A stretch of DNA of 64,000 nucleotides from Adiantum capillus-veneris (Eukaryota; Streptophyta; Polypodiopsida; Polypodiales; Pteridaceae): NCBI GenBank assembly GCA_014529385.2, contig CM043944.1, forward strand, positions 68,620,895-68,684,894. The letters are read 5' to 3'. The translations under genes were made by a program, and so were the position numbers. The notes below the pieces were generated by a model. That model was not told where the DNA came from and did no database searches. It worked only from the letters and a program-made list of their open reading frames with translations. This document shows, in pieces, positions 42,879 to 55,647 of this stretch; within the stretch, counting starts at the first letter, position 1; each line of letters begins with the position of its first letter.

Positions 42879-44094
42879 TGTCAGGAGTTTTTTGGAGCAA
42901 GAGATTGCGCATATGTACATACCCATGCATGGTGCATCGAATAAAGGATTGCCCATTTTTCAGAGCTAAGTGGTTATGTGGGGCCCACATGTGTACAGGT
43001 AGGACAACATGCACATAGTGCATCGATTTTCACTATCACCAGTACCAGTGTGTTTTTTCTATAATAATGAGGAGTTGGTAGCATGTAAAACTTCTCGAGG
43101 AAGCTATCCGCGGGCTGACGACATGAGGTAAGCAAGTGCGTCAGATGGCATCTAGTGGCGTCAGGAGGTCGAATGGGGTCAATACTTGCACGTGGATAAA
43201 TACGGACACTACGTGGGTGTTTTAATTATGCAAAAAGATCATCATGAGGACCATATTTTGGGTCCACTTCACGTGGTTACGGAATGCATTATTGAAAGAA
43301 GCTGAGTGCTAGGTGTGCGGATGATGCAAAAAGGTGACAACTATGCACTGCGAGGTCAAATTTTGGCTTGTTCGGGGTCCGTTTGAGGTCAACAGAATGG
43401 CCAAGGGTGCCCGAATAAGAAAGCTAAGTGTGGGAACTGAAAAAAAAAAAAAAAAAACTAGAAAAAGAGTGGAGAGAAGAGGAAGAACAATTGCAACTGT
43501 GTTTTCGCTGTTTTTGGAGCCTGTTTTGGTTGTAAACTGCTCATCCGAGGTCGGATTTGAGCACTTTGACATTGTAGACTAGGTTTTGGGCTGTTCTGAA
43601 CGTGATGAAGCTCTCCATTTTGCTCATCCGAGGTCGGATTTGAGCACTTTGACATTGTAGACTAGGTTTTGGGCCGTTCTGAACGTGATGAAGCTGTCCA
43701 TTTTGCCAAACTTCTCACTGTTTTTCTGCTTCTTTGGCTGTGTAAGTTTCTTCTATGAGCGAAGCTTCTGCTCCAATTTGTGATTGTATCTGGTATCTTT
43801 TACCCATATTGTGTGAGCTGTTTGCCCCATTAGTGTTGGCCCAAGATCAATTGTATCTAAACATTAGAAATTATCCTCTTTTGAGCTGAGTTTTTTGGGT
43901 GTGTGTGCGTGTGGCTCTCTATGTGGAGTGGGTAAATGGGTAGTCTCTCTCCTCTCACTCCATAGGTGTGTTCCTTGTCTGGGCCAGGTGGGTTGTATAA
44001 GCCGAGTGGTGCCCCATAGTGTGTGTGTATATCATCCTTAGAGTGTGTGTTGGGTCATTATAGAGGCGTTCTGTGTGTTTCCATCCCGCTCACA
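42879..44094 (+). repeat. Element D 3' LTR
   Basis: TGTCAGGAGTTTTTTGGAGC to CATCCCGCTCACA, after the purine tract GGGGATGGGCAAATTA. It is longer than the 5' LTR because of an 83-bp tandem duplication (43538-43703) and an A-run at 43441-43457. Confidence 0.9.
43538..43703. repeat. 83-bp tandem duplication in the D 3' LTR
   Basis: Units 43538-43620 and 43621-43703, both starting TGCTCATCCGAGGTCGG. They differ at only a couple of positions. The 5' LTR of D and both A LTRs have one unit, so it arose after insertion of D or in this LTR alone. Confidence 0.85.
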
Positions 44095-45360
44095 TCGTCA
44101 AGGAGGACTCCAAATAGGAGGGAGGGAGGCATTATGAATGCAGACCTATTATTATGAATATTATAGGGCGATGTTTTCTGATTTTTATTGATGTTTTGTG
44201 TTTGATTGTGACATTTTTTTATAAAATTCAGAGTATATTCCCTCATAATAGTGTTACAAGAGAAGTACGAGGACAAAATCCATATATGAGTCCCCAGGGA
44301 CATGTGTATAGTGTACATAGCGTTTAGATTTCTATTAACTTCATTTTGATTTTTGAGTTAAGTTGATTTTTTGTTTTATTTTGTTATTTTTGAGATTTTC
44401 AAAAAACAAAAAACAAACATAATCCAGATGAAGAAAAGACTAAAGAGATGTCGAGCAGTACAAAGAGAAGCAGGTACATGAAAATGACAAAACTTCATGA
44501 GGTATGCCTCAAATGTCATCTCCACAAGGTTGTAAATTCAGAGGTAAGAAAAGAATGTTGATCAGCCTTCCACAACAACATGAGTCCATACATGAATGAG
44601 AATGGTCATCAAACTCCGAGATGGCCTACAAGGACAAAAAAAGTTGGTGATCCACTAAATGAAAGAAACCATCAATTGTAAAGTTGCCTTTCAGACACTT
44701 TATGCAACTACAAGGACGTATACAAGAAGTAGATCACTATATTGTAATCGTCTACCTTGTATGTGACTTAATGAGGCCAAAAAAACAAAAGGGACTAACA
44801 ATACTGACAAGAGCCAAAGAGGTACAAATGACAACTCACTCATCTATCGTGGTAGATGCCTGCATAAGCAACCAATGACCAAGCCCAATTTTGATCATCA
44901 TCATTGGTTCTACATGTGATTGCTAGTGGAAAGGTGCCAGAGATGCCCATAAATATTTCTTGAGATTTAAATTCAAAAAGTTATCTTGCGGGCCAAACTT
45001 TGGCTATGCATAGAGAGTACAAGCTAAGGGTTCAAAAAAAGAAGGTCTAACCCTTAGCCAAACATGCAAATTATTCAAACCCGAAGCCATGATATCCATC
45101 TACATACCCTGTACATCATGTATATGAATTTTGGGGACAAATTGAGATTGATAGCTCATTCATGGTCAATCTATCATGAATGTCAGATAAAGCCCTTTTG
45201 ATGCAAGTTACTAACTTGGGGAAATTAAAGGGGGGTTGTCGGGCTAAAATTAAGTCATGTATCAAGTAGAAGTAGTATAATGATTTACAAAGAACACAAA
45301 AGTAGTATAATGATTTTTATTTTTATTTTTGCAATAGTAAATTCACCCTCAAGGGGGGAT
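44095..45360. other. Possible 3' remainder of element Z
   Basis: Directly after D is CAAGGAGGACTCC and then GGAGGGAGGGAGGC near 44120, which looks like a purine tract. The rest is AT-rich with no coding signal beyond short chance frames. It should be Z sequence because D was inserted in Z at 24656, but I cannot match it to anything on the left. Confidence 0.35.
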
Positions 45361-45720
45361 GTAAGAAATCACATTACTTTTATCTTGTAAGGGTGAATTC
45401 CCACCATCAAATATCACATAGATTTAGCAATCAATAACCCAACTATTCACCTACCACAGACTTAGAAATCACCCATAATCAAGGCACTAATTGATCACCC
45501 CAGTCTATATAAAGGCTACTGAGTCTCACCCCTAGTATGCTCATTCTTCCATTGAGCACAGCTAATCCTTTGTATTAGTTTCAATGTTTCTAGTAGTTCA
45601 ATTATCTCTGTTTTTGCACCAGTCTCTATATCTGTGTTTCTTACTACGTTAATTAAGTTTTTAGTGCTTGTATATTAAAGTTTTTACAGATATTTCTCCA
45701 ATGGAAGTCTTTACACTTCT
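45361..45720 (+). repeat. LTR-like start with purine tract and TATA box
   Basis: CAAGGGGGGA is followed by TGTAAGAAATCACATTAC, a typical purine tract plus LTR start. TATATAAA at 45506-45513 fits an LTR promoter. The right end is not defined and no second copy is in the window. It may be the 3' LTR of an old element, possibly Z, whose other LTR lies to the left of the window. Confidence 0.45.
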
Positions 45721-47734
45721 TCCTCTCCCCATCATGTAGGGTATATATCCCATGTTCTGTCGCAATCTCCCTGCAGCTTTCTCTCTTAATTCTCCGTATG
45801 CTCTTGCTTTTCCTTTCCCTCGCATACCCTTCATGAGCTCCCCTCCTCTAGCGGTGGCTCGTCCTTCATGTGCAGGCCATCCTCTTTTATTATTACAGGT
45901 GACCCCCTTTTACAAAAAACGCATTTTCCTTCCTTTCTAATCACTTTGCTAAGGTTGGTTCCCACTGAGATAGTACTGCTATCATTTGATCCAATGCTTG
46001 AGTTCCTTGTCGTAGAGCCGCGTTGAGCTTGGATCTCACTATCCCTGACCCTTAACATGACAAGCTCATAGGGTTTACTTTATTGGATCTACCCCAAGCA
46101 ATGCACAATGCTAATGAATGCTGCTGATGTAGCGTTATTCATCACGACCTAAATGATGCTTAACCTTGAGTCACACCTCAAGATTCAAGTGCATCTATTC
46201 TTTGCAGATTTGGTCAAGCAACGAGCTATAGACCATAGCCAAGAGCACACATCAAAAATTGGCATTGCCCAACATATAACAAGTGGCATATAAGGGTTGT
46301 TAAACTTCAAACCAAAAAACTCCTAGCAACGGCTAGGTCAACAACACGACATAGCTCAACAAATCCTTATTCTCTTAGAGTTGTGGAATGCTACGGATTG
46401 TGTTAATAAACATCATTTGTAATAAGTAAGTGGTCTAGCTGCAAAAGCCGGGTTGCACTAACTCTTCTAGATTGTAAATATCAAGCCATTTGACCCCTCA
46501 AACTCTATTTTTGGTTAGCCTAAGGTATCCTTAGTATACAAGGTACCTAGGTCACTTTTGTAAAGAGGACTTTTTATCCTAATCATAATTTTTAAGTTGT
46601 TGTCATCTGTGTGTGAGAGAGGAAGAGAGAGAGCGCGAGCTTCCTCCTAGCACCACTCCCTTGCTCGTTCATCACATTGGAGACCCGATTGCACCATCAC
46701 GTTAGCCTCAACAAGAGCTAGGTGACAATGCCAAGCATTCCTCACAAAACAAAGCATACGGGCTCGCGCATCTACGAGCTACTCATGGTCATAAGTATAT
46801 CAAATGATGTATGTTTTCTGTGCAAGTAGTCATTAGAATCGTAGCAACATAAGCTACACATAGGCACTCATAGATTTCAGTTTTGGTCACTTCTAAAATC
46901 CGGATTTGTCTTTATACGCATTTTTGCAGATGGGTTTAGAGCGAGGATTTTGAGTGCAGAGGCTTAGGGACATGTGTATCCTAGTGAGGGGATGGTGTTC
47001 CATAAGTTTCGCATGATTCTAGCATGGTTTAGTGAGTTTTAGTCCGTTTGTGTGTATGTGGCTAGGTGGTGTAGTTGAGAGGAGTGGGACTCTAGATTGT
47101 GGCCTAGTTGGCCTTCCAAAGTGTTGTATGTGTAGAATGGTCTCATTCTGACCAGCTAACAAGATTTCCTTCGTGTGACTATCATGTCATCTCTGTCCTC
47201 GATTGACATTATGTTTATTTAGGTTGTGCTACATGCACTTTATGGGTCGTGTGATTTTCTCCCGCTACAACAACAAAATAAAGTATTAATACAAATGAAA
47301 GCCCACAAAAAGAAGGGAGTTCTATTTATAGCAAGTCATATATAGAACATACCCAAGGAGTGCATCTACACTTTCATTGTTTCAACCAAGTCTTACTTGC
47401 GAGTTGAGGACTTCCAATGATGCAAAGAAGAGCAAGGACTATATACCATCAAAAAGAGGTGTTCGAGCACTCAATAGAAACTTTTCCTTTGTTGATGCTT
47501 CCCATTGAGTGTTTGGTCTACAAAACTCCAGGCACATGTTTCCTTAATGAGTCAAAAACTCATCCATCATGTCAAACATTTTCTCATCCTTAAGCTCAAA
47601 ATGTCCTTAAGATGCATGCAGAGGAGCCGTTGTCTTTTGACCTTGCATTCTAGAGCACCCCCACCGAATAGAGACCAATGGGGGGTATCCTCAAGCGAGA
47701 GGGGGGATGCACTCTCATCCACTCGAGCACTTTT
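45721..47734. other. Unassigned stretch
   Basis: No gene or paired repeat is recognised. The string CTCCCGCTACAACA near 47260-47274 resembles the ends of the A, C and D LTRs (CCCGCTCACA, CCCGCTATCA), so a solo or truncated LTR of a related family may end there. Its start was not found. Confidence 0.3.
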
Positions 47735-47960
47735 TTAAAGATGCCAAAGCCCTTTTCTTTCCACATTCTCCAAAGTGATGTGTATTAAGCAAAGGATTGC
47801 CCGTTTGCACTTGGTGCAAGGACAAGGGAGTTTTTCCTTGAGCCATTGATCATGGTCAAATCCATTCAAAGGGCCACGGTCATCCCAACACGTGCGAAGA
47901 TGTGTTAAGATTAACTCAAAGGTAGAGAGAGAAATCAAAAGTAGATTTAGAAAATAAAAA
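47735..47960 (-). pseudogene. Possible DNA-transposase N-terminal fragment
   Basis: The minus-strand reading has HDQWLKEKLPCPCTKCKRA followed by ITLENVERKGLWHL. The CPC-x2-KC motif followed by a helix and a Gly-Leu end resembles the transposase-associated domain found at the start of plant CACTA (En/Spm) transposases. Only about 50 residues match this pattern, without downstream transposase, so the call is weak. Chance resemblance is possible. Confidence 0.28.
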
Positions 47961-48720
47961 GTAGAGAAAAAAAGTATAAAGTAGAGAGAGAAAGAGATAG
48001 TGAGTAGAGAGAGTAGGTAACAGGGCTTCACTGCAATTTAAACACTTGAAAAAAAAGGAGAACCTCACTAAAAATTGTTAAGACATTTTAGAAATAAGAC
48101 CTACAATTTTCCCAAGCTACTCTTTTACCTCCTTTCCTAATACACTTGACATGAGTATTATTGAGAGGAGAAATGGGTACTCCAAGAAATAAAATTAATG
48201 AGAGAAAGCTTATGTTTCCTGCCACCATCACCAAAACAAAACAACATGACAATATTAGTGTTTTTAGGGTGGAAAACAGGTGTCAAAAAAAACTTCTTAC
48301 ATGGAATTGATGTAACCTTAATGCAAGTGATTAAGAGCAGACTTGATTAGAGGGTTCTATGAAGAGTAACGAGGTATGGGTTGTGTGTCGAAGCTCCTTT
48401 GTCATCCTAGAGGTAGAGTGATTCTTACTTGCCCCTTTTTCCACACATTGGATTTTAGTCTCCTATATATAGGTCAGACAAGCCACATGGAATTCACTCC
48501 AAAAAGGGCTTTTAGTAAAATAAAGGTGGAGGGAGTTTGTAGGCCCATCAAGAAGGTAGAGGGAGAGTGGGGAGCTAGTAGGAATAAAGATATCCCTTGG
48601 GTGGTAATAGCAAAAATAAATATGCACGTCCCATTTCGCCTATGAGGTCCCGCAAAGGTTTGAATATAATCTTTTTATTAGCACAAGTGTTGGGGGCTTA
48701 GACCTAAATAAATGCAAGTA
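47961..48720. other. Unassigned stretch before the microsatellite
   Basis: GA-rich then mixed sequence; the open frame at 48376-48645 shows no domain. A purine-rich GGTGGAGGGAG near 48525 has no recognisable LTR behind it. Confidence 0.3.
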
Positions 48721-49429
<709 letters not shown>

Positions 49430-49464
<35 letters not shown>

Positions 49465-49684
49465 ATATAGAAAGAGAGTGACAGAGAAAGAGAGGGAGAG
49501 TAGAAAGGTATATATATAGAGAGAGATAGAGAAAAATAAAGACAGAGAGAGGGTTTAGAGAGAGGGGGGGTTTAGAGAGAGAATATATATCTTTCTATAG
49601 ATATATATGTATATATATATAAAGAGAGAGAGAGGGGGGGGAGAGTGAGAATAGAGAGAGATAGATAGCTAGATAGATAGATAG
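49430..49684. repeat. GA/TA-rich low-complexity tail
   Basis: Interrupted GA, GGGG and TA blocks, ending GATAGATAG just before GTTCTATTAT. It forms the 3' tail of LINE copy 1 on the minus strand. Confidence 0.85.
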
Positions 49685-50763
49685 TTCTATTATTTTCCTC
49701 AGAGGTCAAATATGACCTATGGGACCAAATGAACACATCACGTGGTGTGAGTGGAGATCATAAGTGACTCTCGATGCTCAAAAATTGCTGAAATGAGCGT
49801 CACAATACAGAGTCCACATCGTGATTGGGAGAGGAATGTATGTAGGGAGAGCTCATGGCTGAATATATGGGCAAAAGAGGACCTAATGTGGTCAAAAGCA
49901 GATCACTCAAGTAGTGTGTGCTACTCACTTTCTCGCACTTGACGAGGGCATAAGGTGCAAAGTCGATGAGAGCCCTCCCTAGTGCCCTAACGTCTTGTCA
50001 ATCTCCCAACGTAGAGAATGGGAGTTAAGAGGAATGGAGGCAATGGTGCAGATCGCACTCAATGGGATGGGCTCAAGGATGTAGAGATAGGTTCGGCTAC
50101 CTCCTTCGGAGAAGAAGAGATATTTGTAGTTTGGGGCAACGTGTGTAGTAGAATGGCTGAAGATAAAGCCTTTGGATTTCTCCCAAGCCATGATACATTG
50201 GTGTTGTAAGAAGGCCTCATTAATTTGGGAGTCGATCCACACATCCTTGACCAAGTGACATGCGTCCCATCTTCTAAACCATTTCTTGATGTCAAGCATC
50301 CACCTCAAACTTAGTACTTTTCTCTTGCATGTCTTTTGGACCTTTTGAGTTGGTTGATATGAGATTCTAGGAAGTCGATACAAAGGGCTACATTGTGTCT
50401 TAAGCATGTACTCAAAAACCCTTTGCATGCCCAAGTCCTAAGTAGGAAGCGATCTGGACTCAAGAAGTAAGAGCATGTAGGGTGTTTGTGTCTTGACTTG
50501 GAGAAAGTTGGTGAGAAAATTCTTTTGGACATTCTCAAACTCTTTCCAAGTAGACTTCCCGATGCTTCCTCCCCACACCTCCACTCCATCAAGAAGCATC
50601 GGTGTCACCAATGTGTCAAAGAGGTACTTTTTGAGAGCCCAACACTTGATCTCTCCAGCATTGCACATGTTATCAAATGCATAATAAGCCCTCTTTCCTG
50701 CTTCCAAGAGACACATTGTGCAATCCTTCCATTTATGATTGGATGGAACCTCAAGGCCAAAAA
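49685..50763 (-). mobile_element. LINE 3' fragment, copy 1, next to element E
   Basis: From 50763 downward the minus strand encodes LEVPSNHKWKD, LEAGKRAYYAFDNM, IKCWALKKYLFDTLVTPMLLDGVEVWGGSI and KSTWKEFENVQKNFLTNFLQ, the part following the RT domain in plant LINE-like elements, then, with frame changes, RISYQPTQKVQKTCK, MLDIKKWFRRWDACHLVKD and WEKSKGFIFSHSTTHVAPNY. It ends at GTTCTATTAT and a GA tail, like copy 2. Its 5' end coincides with the insertion point of element E; beyond E there is no LINE coding, so the copy was 5'-truncated there or its remainder is lost. Confidence 0.75.
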
Positions 50764-51082
50764 TGTAAAGAATGAGGATGCAAGAGAGCTACACAAGACA
50801 AGCACAAAGCACACATAGATGGAAAGCTTCTTCTTCTTCACAGAAAAGAGAGTACAAAATGACTAAGTGCTAAAGCTGAAAAGTAGCACATATGTACATG
50901 CGGTCACTAAGTGTGAACTCGCTAGAAGCGTTCTAGGCTGGCACTATAAGTGTAGTCCAGCTGTAGAATCACTGGCAGAGATCCTCCGTGTCGGTCACCT
51001 AACGCGCCAGTGAGTAAATGCCGTAAGCGGCCAAGGCCCGTAGTGGATGCCAGCTCAAGGTGTAGAGCTCGACATCTCAACA
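50764..51082 (-). repeat. Element E 3' LTR
   Basis: On the plus strand it reads TGTAAAGAATGAGGATGC to GACATCTCAACA. Its terminal repeats are TG and CA. The last codons and stop of pol (to 51055) lie inside it. It differs from the other LTR at about four single bases. Confidence 0.95.
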
Positions 51083-54000
51083 CTCCCCCTCGAGCTCTGC
51101 ATGTCGCAGAGTCCAAGCATAGTCCGGAAACGTCGAAGCTTCTCAGCTCCGAGGGCCTTGGTAAAGATATCCGCTATCTGCTCCTCCGTGCTGACGTAGA
51201 CCAAGTCGATGTCGCCCGCCAACACTCGCTCTCGAACGTAGTGGTAATGGATCTCTATGTGTTTGGTCCTAGCATGGAACACTGGGTTCCTAGCCAACTG
51301 CATGCTGCTGAGGTTGTCACAATGAATGAAAATCTGCTGGTCCACCTACACTCCCAAGTCCTCAAGTAATGTGCGTAGCCAAGCTACCTCGCACGCCGCA
51401 ACTGCTGCACCTCTGTACTCGGCCTCTGTGCTCGAAAAGCGACCGTAGGCTGCTTTTTGCTGCTCCAAGTAACAGCAGCACTCCCAAAAGAGAACATGAA
51501 GCCACTCGTAGATCTCCTATCAACAATGCTACCTGCCGAATCTGCATCTGTATACCCATACAATGCTAATGGTGCATCTGCTGCATAGAACAATGCGTAG
51601 TCAAGAGTCCCTTGCACATACCTAAGTGTGCGTCGTACTCCATCCAAATGTGGCTTCCTCGGAAGCTGCATGAACTGACTCTCCAAGCCTACTGTGTAGC
51701 TCAAGTCTGGCCTTGTGATAGTCAAGTAGATTAGACTACCCACCATCTTCCTGTACATATTGACATCCTCAACAACATCACCCTTCTCTGCACTCAGCTT
51801 TGCATTCACATCCAAGGGAATGGAAATCGGCTTACAATCAGCCATACCATACTTTGACAACATGTCCAAAGCATATTGTCTCTGTGACAGCCATACACCC
51901 TCTGGAGTCCTGATCACCTCAATGCCAAGAAAGTAGCGCAACTCGCCCAAATCTTTCATTTCAAACTCCTGTTTGAGAAGACCCTTCACATGGTCAATCT
52001 CCATAGCATTGTCACCAACAATAATAAGGTCATCTACATATATGGTAATGACCACAATCCCCACATCACTCTCACGTACATAGAGTGAATGATCAGCATG
52101 AGCTCTCCTAAAACCAATACTGACAAGATACTTGGCAATCCTGTCATACCATGCTCTAGAGCCCTGCTTCAAACCATACAAAGCTTTGAGAAGTCTGCAT
52201 ACATAATCTGGGTAACCTGGATCGACATAACCAGGTGGCTGATCCATATACACTTCCTCTTGCAACTCACCATTCAAGAAGGCATTCTTTACATCCATTT
52301 GATGCATAATCCATCCTCTAGATGCAGCCACTGCTATGACAGCTCTCACTGTCGTCATCTTTGCCACTGGAGCAAAGGTCTCCTCATAGTCTATGCCATA
52401 CGTCTGTGCATAACCCTTTGCGACCAGCCTTTCCTTGTGACGCTCAATGTTACCATCAACCTTATGCTTGGTTTTATACACCCATTTACAGTCAATAGCT
52501 TTCTTGCCACTTGGAAATGGCACCAACTCCCATGTGTCATTTGCTTCCAATGCAGCCATCTCTTCATTCATTGCATCATCCCAATGCACATTTCCAACTG
52601 CATCCTCAAAACATGTGGGCTCCACATCCTGTATCACCTTAGCCATGTAGGCTTGGTGATGCACTAGATACCCATCATAAGTCAATTTCTGAACTGGATT
52701 TCTGACTCTATTAGATCTGCGCGGTCCTGGGTCACTCCTTTGCCCTCTAGCATCTTCTTGTACTTTCCTTACACCAGGTGTCCTGACAGCCGGAATTCCA
52801 AATTCCTCATCAAGACTTTGTTCAGAACCATTTGAATCCATGTCTACATGTGAAAAACCTGATGATGCATCAACCATAAAGGGAGGTTCATCAACCTTTT
52901 CCTTTCCTTTTCGTGATACATTCCCTGTACCTGTTGGTGGAGTAACCTGCGTACGTAGTCTACCATTCCATGGTTTCTCAACAGATCCACGAGAAGAGGA
53001 CTCTTGTGGTCCACTCAAAACCTGTGACTGTGGCCTCACATTTTGTACAACCACATCATCTTTTACATCAGCCCCAATAGTGCCATGTGCATTACTATAC
53101 CAGATGCTCATCTCATCAAAGACTACATCTCTACTCACTCGTAATTCTCGTGTAGTAGGATTGTAGCACCTGTACCCCTTTTGTTCAAGGGAATATCCCA
53201 CAAGAATACATTTCTCTGCTTTAGGATCCAATTTCCTACGCAACTCATCTGGTACATGCACGTAAGCTATGCAGCCAAACACTTTCAAGTGTGCCAAATC
53301 AGGCTTTGTACCTGTAAACTTTTCCTCAGGTGTTACATCATGCACCGCAGTTGTAGGTGTCCTGTTCATAATGTACACAGCTGTATTTACAGCTTCAGCC
53401 CAGAAATGATGAGGCATGTTCTTCTCATTCATCAATGCACGTGCAACCTCTGCAATGTGCCTGTTTTTCCTTTCTGCGACCCCATTCTGCTGTGGAGTAT
53501 ATCTGCATGTAAACTGCCTGTGTATACCATGCATTCGCAGAAAATCTGAAAAATCATTGGAGAAGTACTCTCCCCCTCCATCTGACCTCAATGTCTTGAT
53601 TTGCATATCTGTCTCCTTCTCAATCATGACTTTGAAGTCTTGAAAGTGACCAAACACTTCACTTTTGTTACGCATGAAGTAGACCCATACTTTCCTTGTA
53701 TGGTCATCAATGAAAGAGACATAATACCTGCAACCATGTATACTTGCAGTATCGGTTGGACCCCAAACATCTGTGTGCACCACCTCAAGTGGCCTTTTAC
53801 ATACATTGCACTCATGTGGAAATGAGCCCTTTGACTGTTTTCCAAACTGGCATGCTGCACACACTTTATGCATACCATCCACCTTGAATTTGGGCAAACC
53901 TTTTACAATCTGTTTTGATTGCATGCTGCGCAATCTCTGCTCATTGACATGGCCAATGAGTTTGTGCCAAATGTCAACATCAGCCACAACACCTGTGCCC

Positions 54001-54725
54001 TGTGCAAATAATGCAGCTTTTACCTCAGGCATGTCTACATTCAGCGTAAACATTCTGCCCACACATTTGCCCTCTGTGATCAGCTTACAGCCATTCTGGA
54101 AATCTTCTACATAACAGCCATTTGGATTGAAGCGAACCTGCAAACCCTGCTCAACCATTTGTCCAACAGAAACAAGATTCTTTGTAATGTTTGGGACATG
54201 AAGTACATCTGCTAAGTACTTTGATTTCCCACTCTTCGTATTTAGAGGTATGTCCCCTACATGAGCAATGGGGTGAGCTGTGTCATCTCCTGTCTGCACA
54301 TAGCCTAACACATTTGGTTTGCGCATATCTCTAAACCACTCTCCACGAGACGTCATGTGATTAGAGGCACCTGAATCCACATACCAAACATCATCTTGGG
54401 TGGAATTCTCTGCAGTCATTGTATTCATTACATGCTGCATAACAAACATGCGCTCGTTTTTGCTGTCATCTGCATCTCTGCTAGTAGATGCATAGTTGCC
54501 CTGTTCTCTCTTTCTACTTGCTTTTCCCTTTGGACAGTCACGTGACATGTGACCTCTTTCACCACAAGTCCAACATTCTCTACTATCTGGAGTATGTTGC
54601 TGCCTGCTTGATCCTGCACCACGACCTCTTTGACTCCCCCTGCCTTGAGACTGGTTTCCCCTGCCACCTGTTCTGTTTTGATTTGATTGACCTTCCAGAA
54701 ATTGGCCCCTGCAACCCCTTGGGCC
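51055..54725 (-). pseudogene. Element E pol
   Basis: It continues the gag frame after the stop at 54726: zinc knuckle CWTCGERGHMSRDC, protease VDSGASNHM, GAG-pre-integrase WHKLIGHVNEQRL, integrase DVWGPTD (Asp), FIDDHTRKVWVYF, LRSDGGGEYF (Asp), PQQNGVAERKNRH (Glu), RT CKWVYKTKHKVDG, HQMDVKNAFLNGEL, YVDDLIIVGDN, and RNase H YTDADSAGS, VTWSSKKQPTVA. One base is missing near 51434-51441, which moves RNase H to another frame (STEAEYRGAAVAACEVAWL). A TAG at 51346-51348 follows (likely CAG before). The last part CDNLSSMQLARN, ADIFTKAL ends at 51055 within the LTR. Confidence 0.95.
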
Positions 54726-55403
54726 TCAACCACGACCTCTACCTCTACCTCTGTTGGAGTTAGAATAGAAGGCCTGTTCAAAATTATTTCTGCCATGAGA
54801 AGAAGATGTGTCAAGGTTCTTCTCCTCAAGAATAAGCATAGAAATCAAATCTTGGAACACGGGGATGTCGTCTCTTGTATTCATGGAAGACCTAAAATGT
54901 ACATACTCATCTCCTAGACCATCCAAGCATGCACGGACAATGTCATCGTCTTCCACTGAGACTTTAATAGATCCAAGAGCCTCAATGATACTCTTGATCT
55001 TCAAGGCATAATCATTGATTGAGAGGTTGTTCCTCTTAACCTGATTTAGCTCCGACTTTAGTTGAAGCTTCCTGGCCTTGGTGTTCACCTCGAACACTCT
55101 GCCTAAGTTTCTCCATGCAATGGGGGGGGTTTCAGCATCCTGTAGATAGCCCATCATGCCATCTGTGATGCTCATAGAAAGCCAATACATCACTTTGCTC
55201 TGGCCTTGTTGCCAGTCCCTCAAAGCTTTCCTTTGTTCTGCTGTAGCATTTGCCTCGGGAATCTCTGGTTCCTTTTCATTGTCTCCTTCTACATAGTCCC
55301 AATAACCTTTTCCTTTTAGGAAATTTGTTATTCTGAACTTCCATGCAGGGTAGTTATTTTTCTCAAGCTTCTCAGTAACAATCTGACTGAAACCGTCAGA
55401 CAT
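54726..55403 (-). pseudogene. Element E gag
   Basis: Starts at 55403 with MSDGFSQIVTEKLEKNNYPAW, a copia gag start, then FRITNFLKGKGYWDYVEG, SKVMYWLSMSITDGMMGYL, SELNQVKRNNLSINDYAL and RACLDGLGDEYVHF. It is a UBN2-type gag, which forms the particle. It runs into an Arg-Gly-rich linker (RGRGRG) and stops at a TGA at 54726-54728, where the next residue would be Arg (CGA). Beyond it the same frame continues into the zinc knuckle and pol. Confidence 0.93.
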
Positions 55404-55635
55404 CTTGAAGCACTAAGACAAAATAGCTGCAATCTGCAAAAACCTGCAAATCTGCTGAACCTGCTATCGTGGTTCCTGTAACGCTTTCTACACTCAACGA
55501 GTGTCCACAATCAAGCGTTTCACAACCACTGTACTTGTACAGTAAATCTCTGTATATTGTTCAGCATCTGGTCGTGGATTGTGAATGAAGGGATGGTGAT
55601 GCTCTTGCTCTCTTAGCCTCTCTTGCCTGCACCAG

Positions 55636-55647
55636 GATCTGATACCA
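55636..55647 (-). promoter_or_regulatory. Primer-binding site of element E
   Basis: On the minus strand TGGTATCAGATC directly follows the 5' LTR (which starts at 55648 on the plus strand). It is one base off the standard initiator-Met site TGGTATCAGAGC. Confidence 0.88.

Larger units (their letters stand above)
24656..44094 (+). mobile_element. Element D: Tat-like element lacking RT to integrase, carries B and C inside
   Basis: LTRs at 24656-25787 and 42879-44094 match those of element A. The target duplication is TCGT (24652-24655 and 44095-44098). The internal region keeps leader, pre-gag frame, partial gag (to 27230) and the protease (about 41900-42550). Between protease and 3' LTR only about 330 bp remain where A has over 3 kb, so RT, RNase H and integrase are deleted. 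Copia element B sits in gag, and C sits in B. The first LTR base pair is changed (TC instead of TG). Confidence 0.88.

Noticed and set aside
52089-52667. 192-residue plus-strand frame opposite the E pol gene
   Set aside because: It is the antisense shadow of a clearly coding copia RT region.
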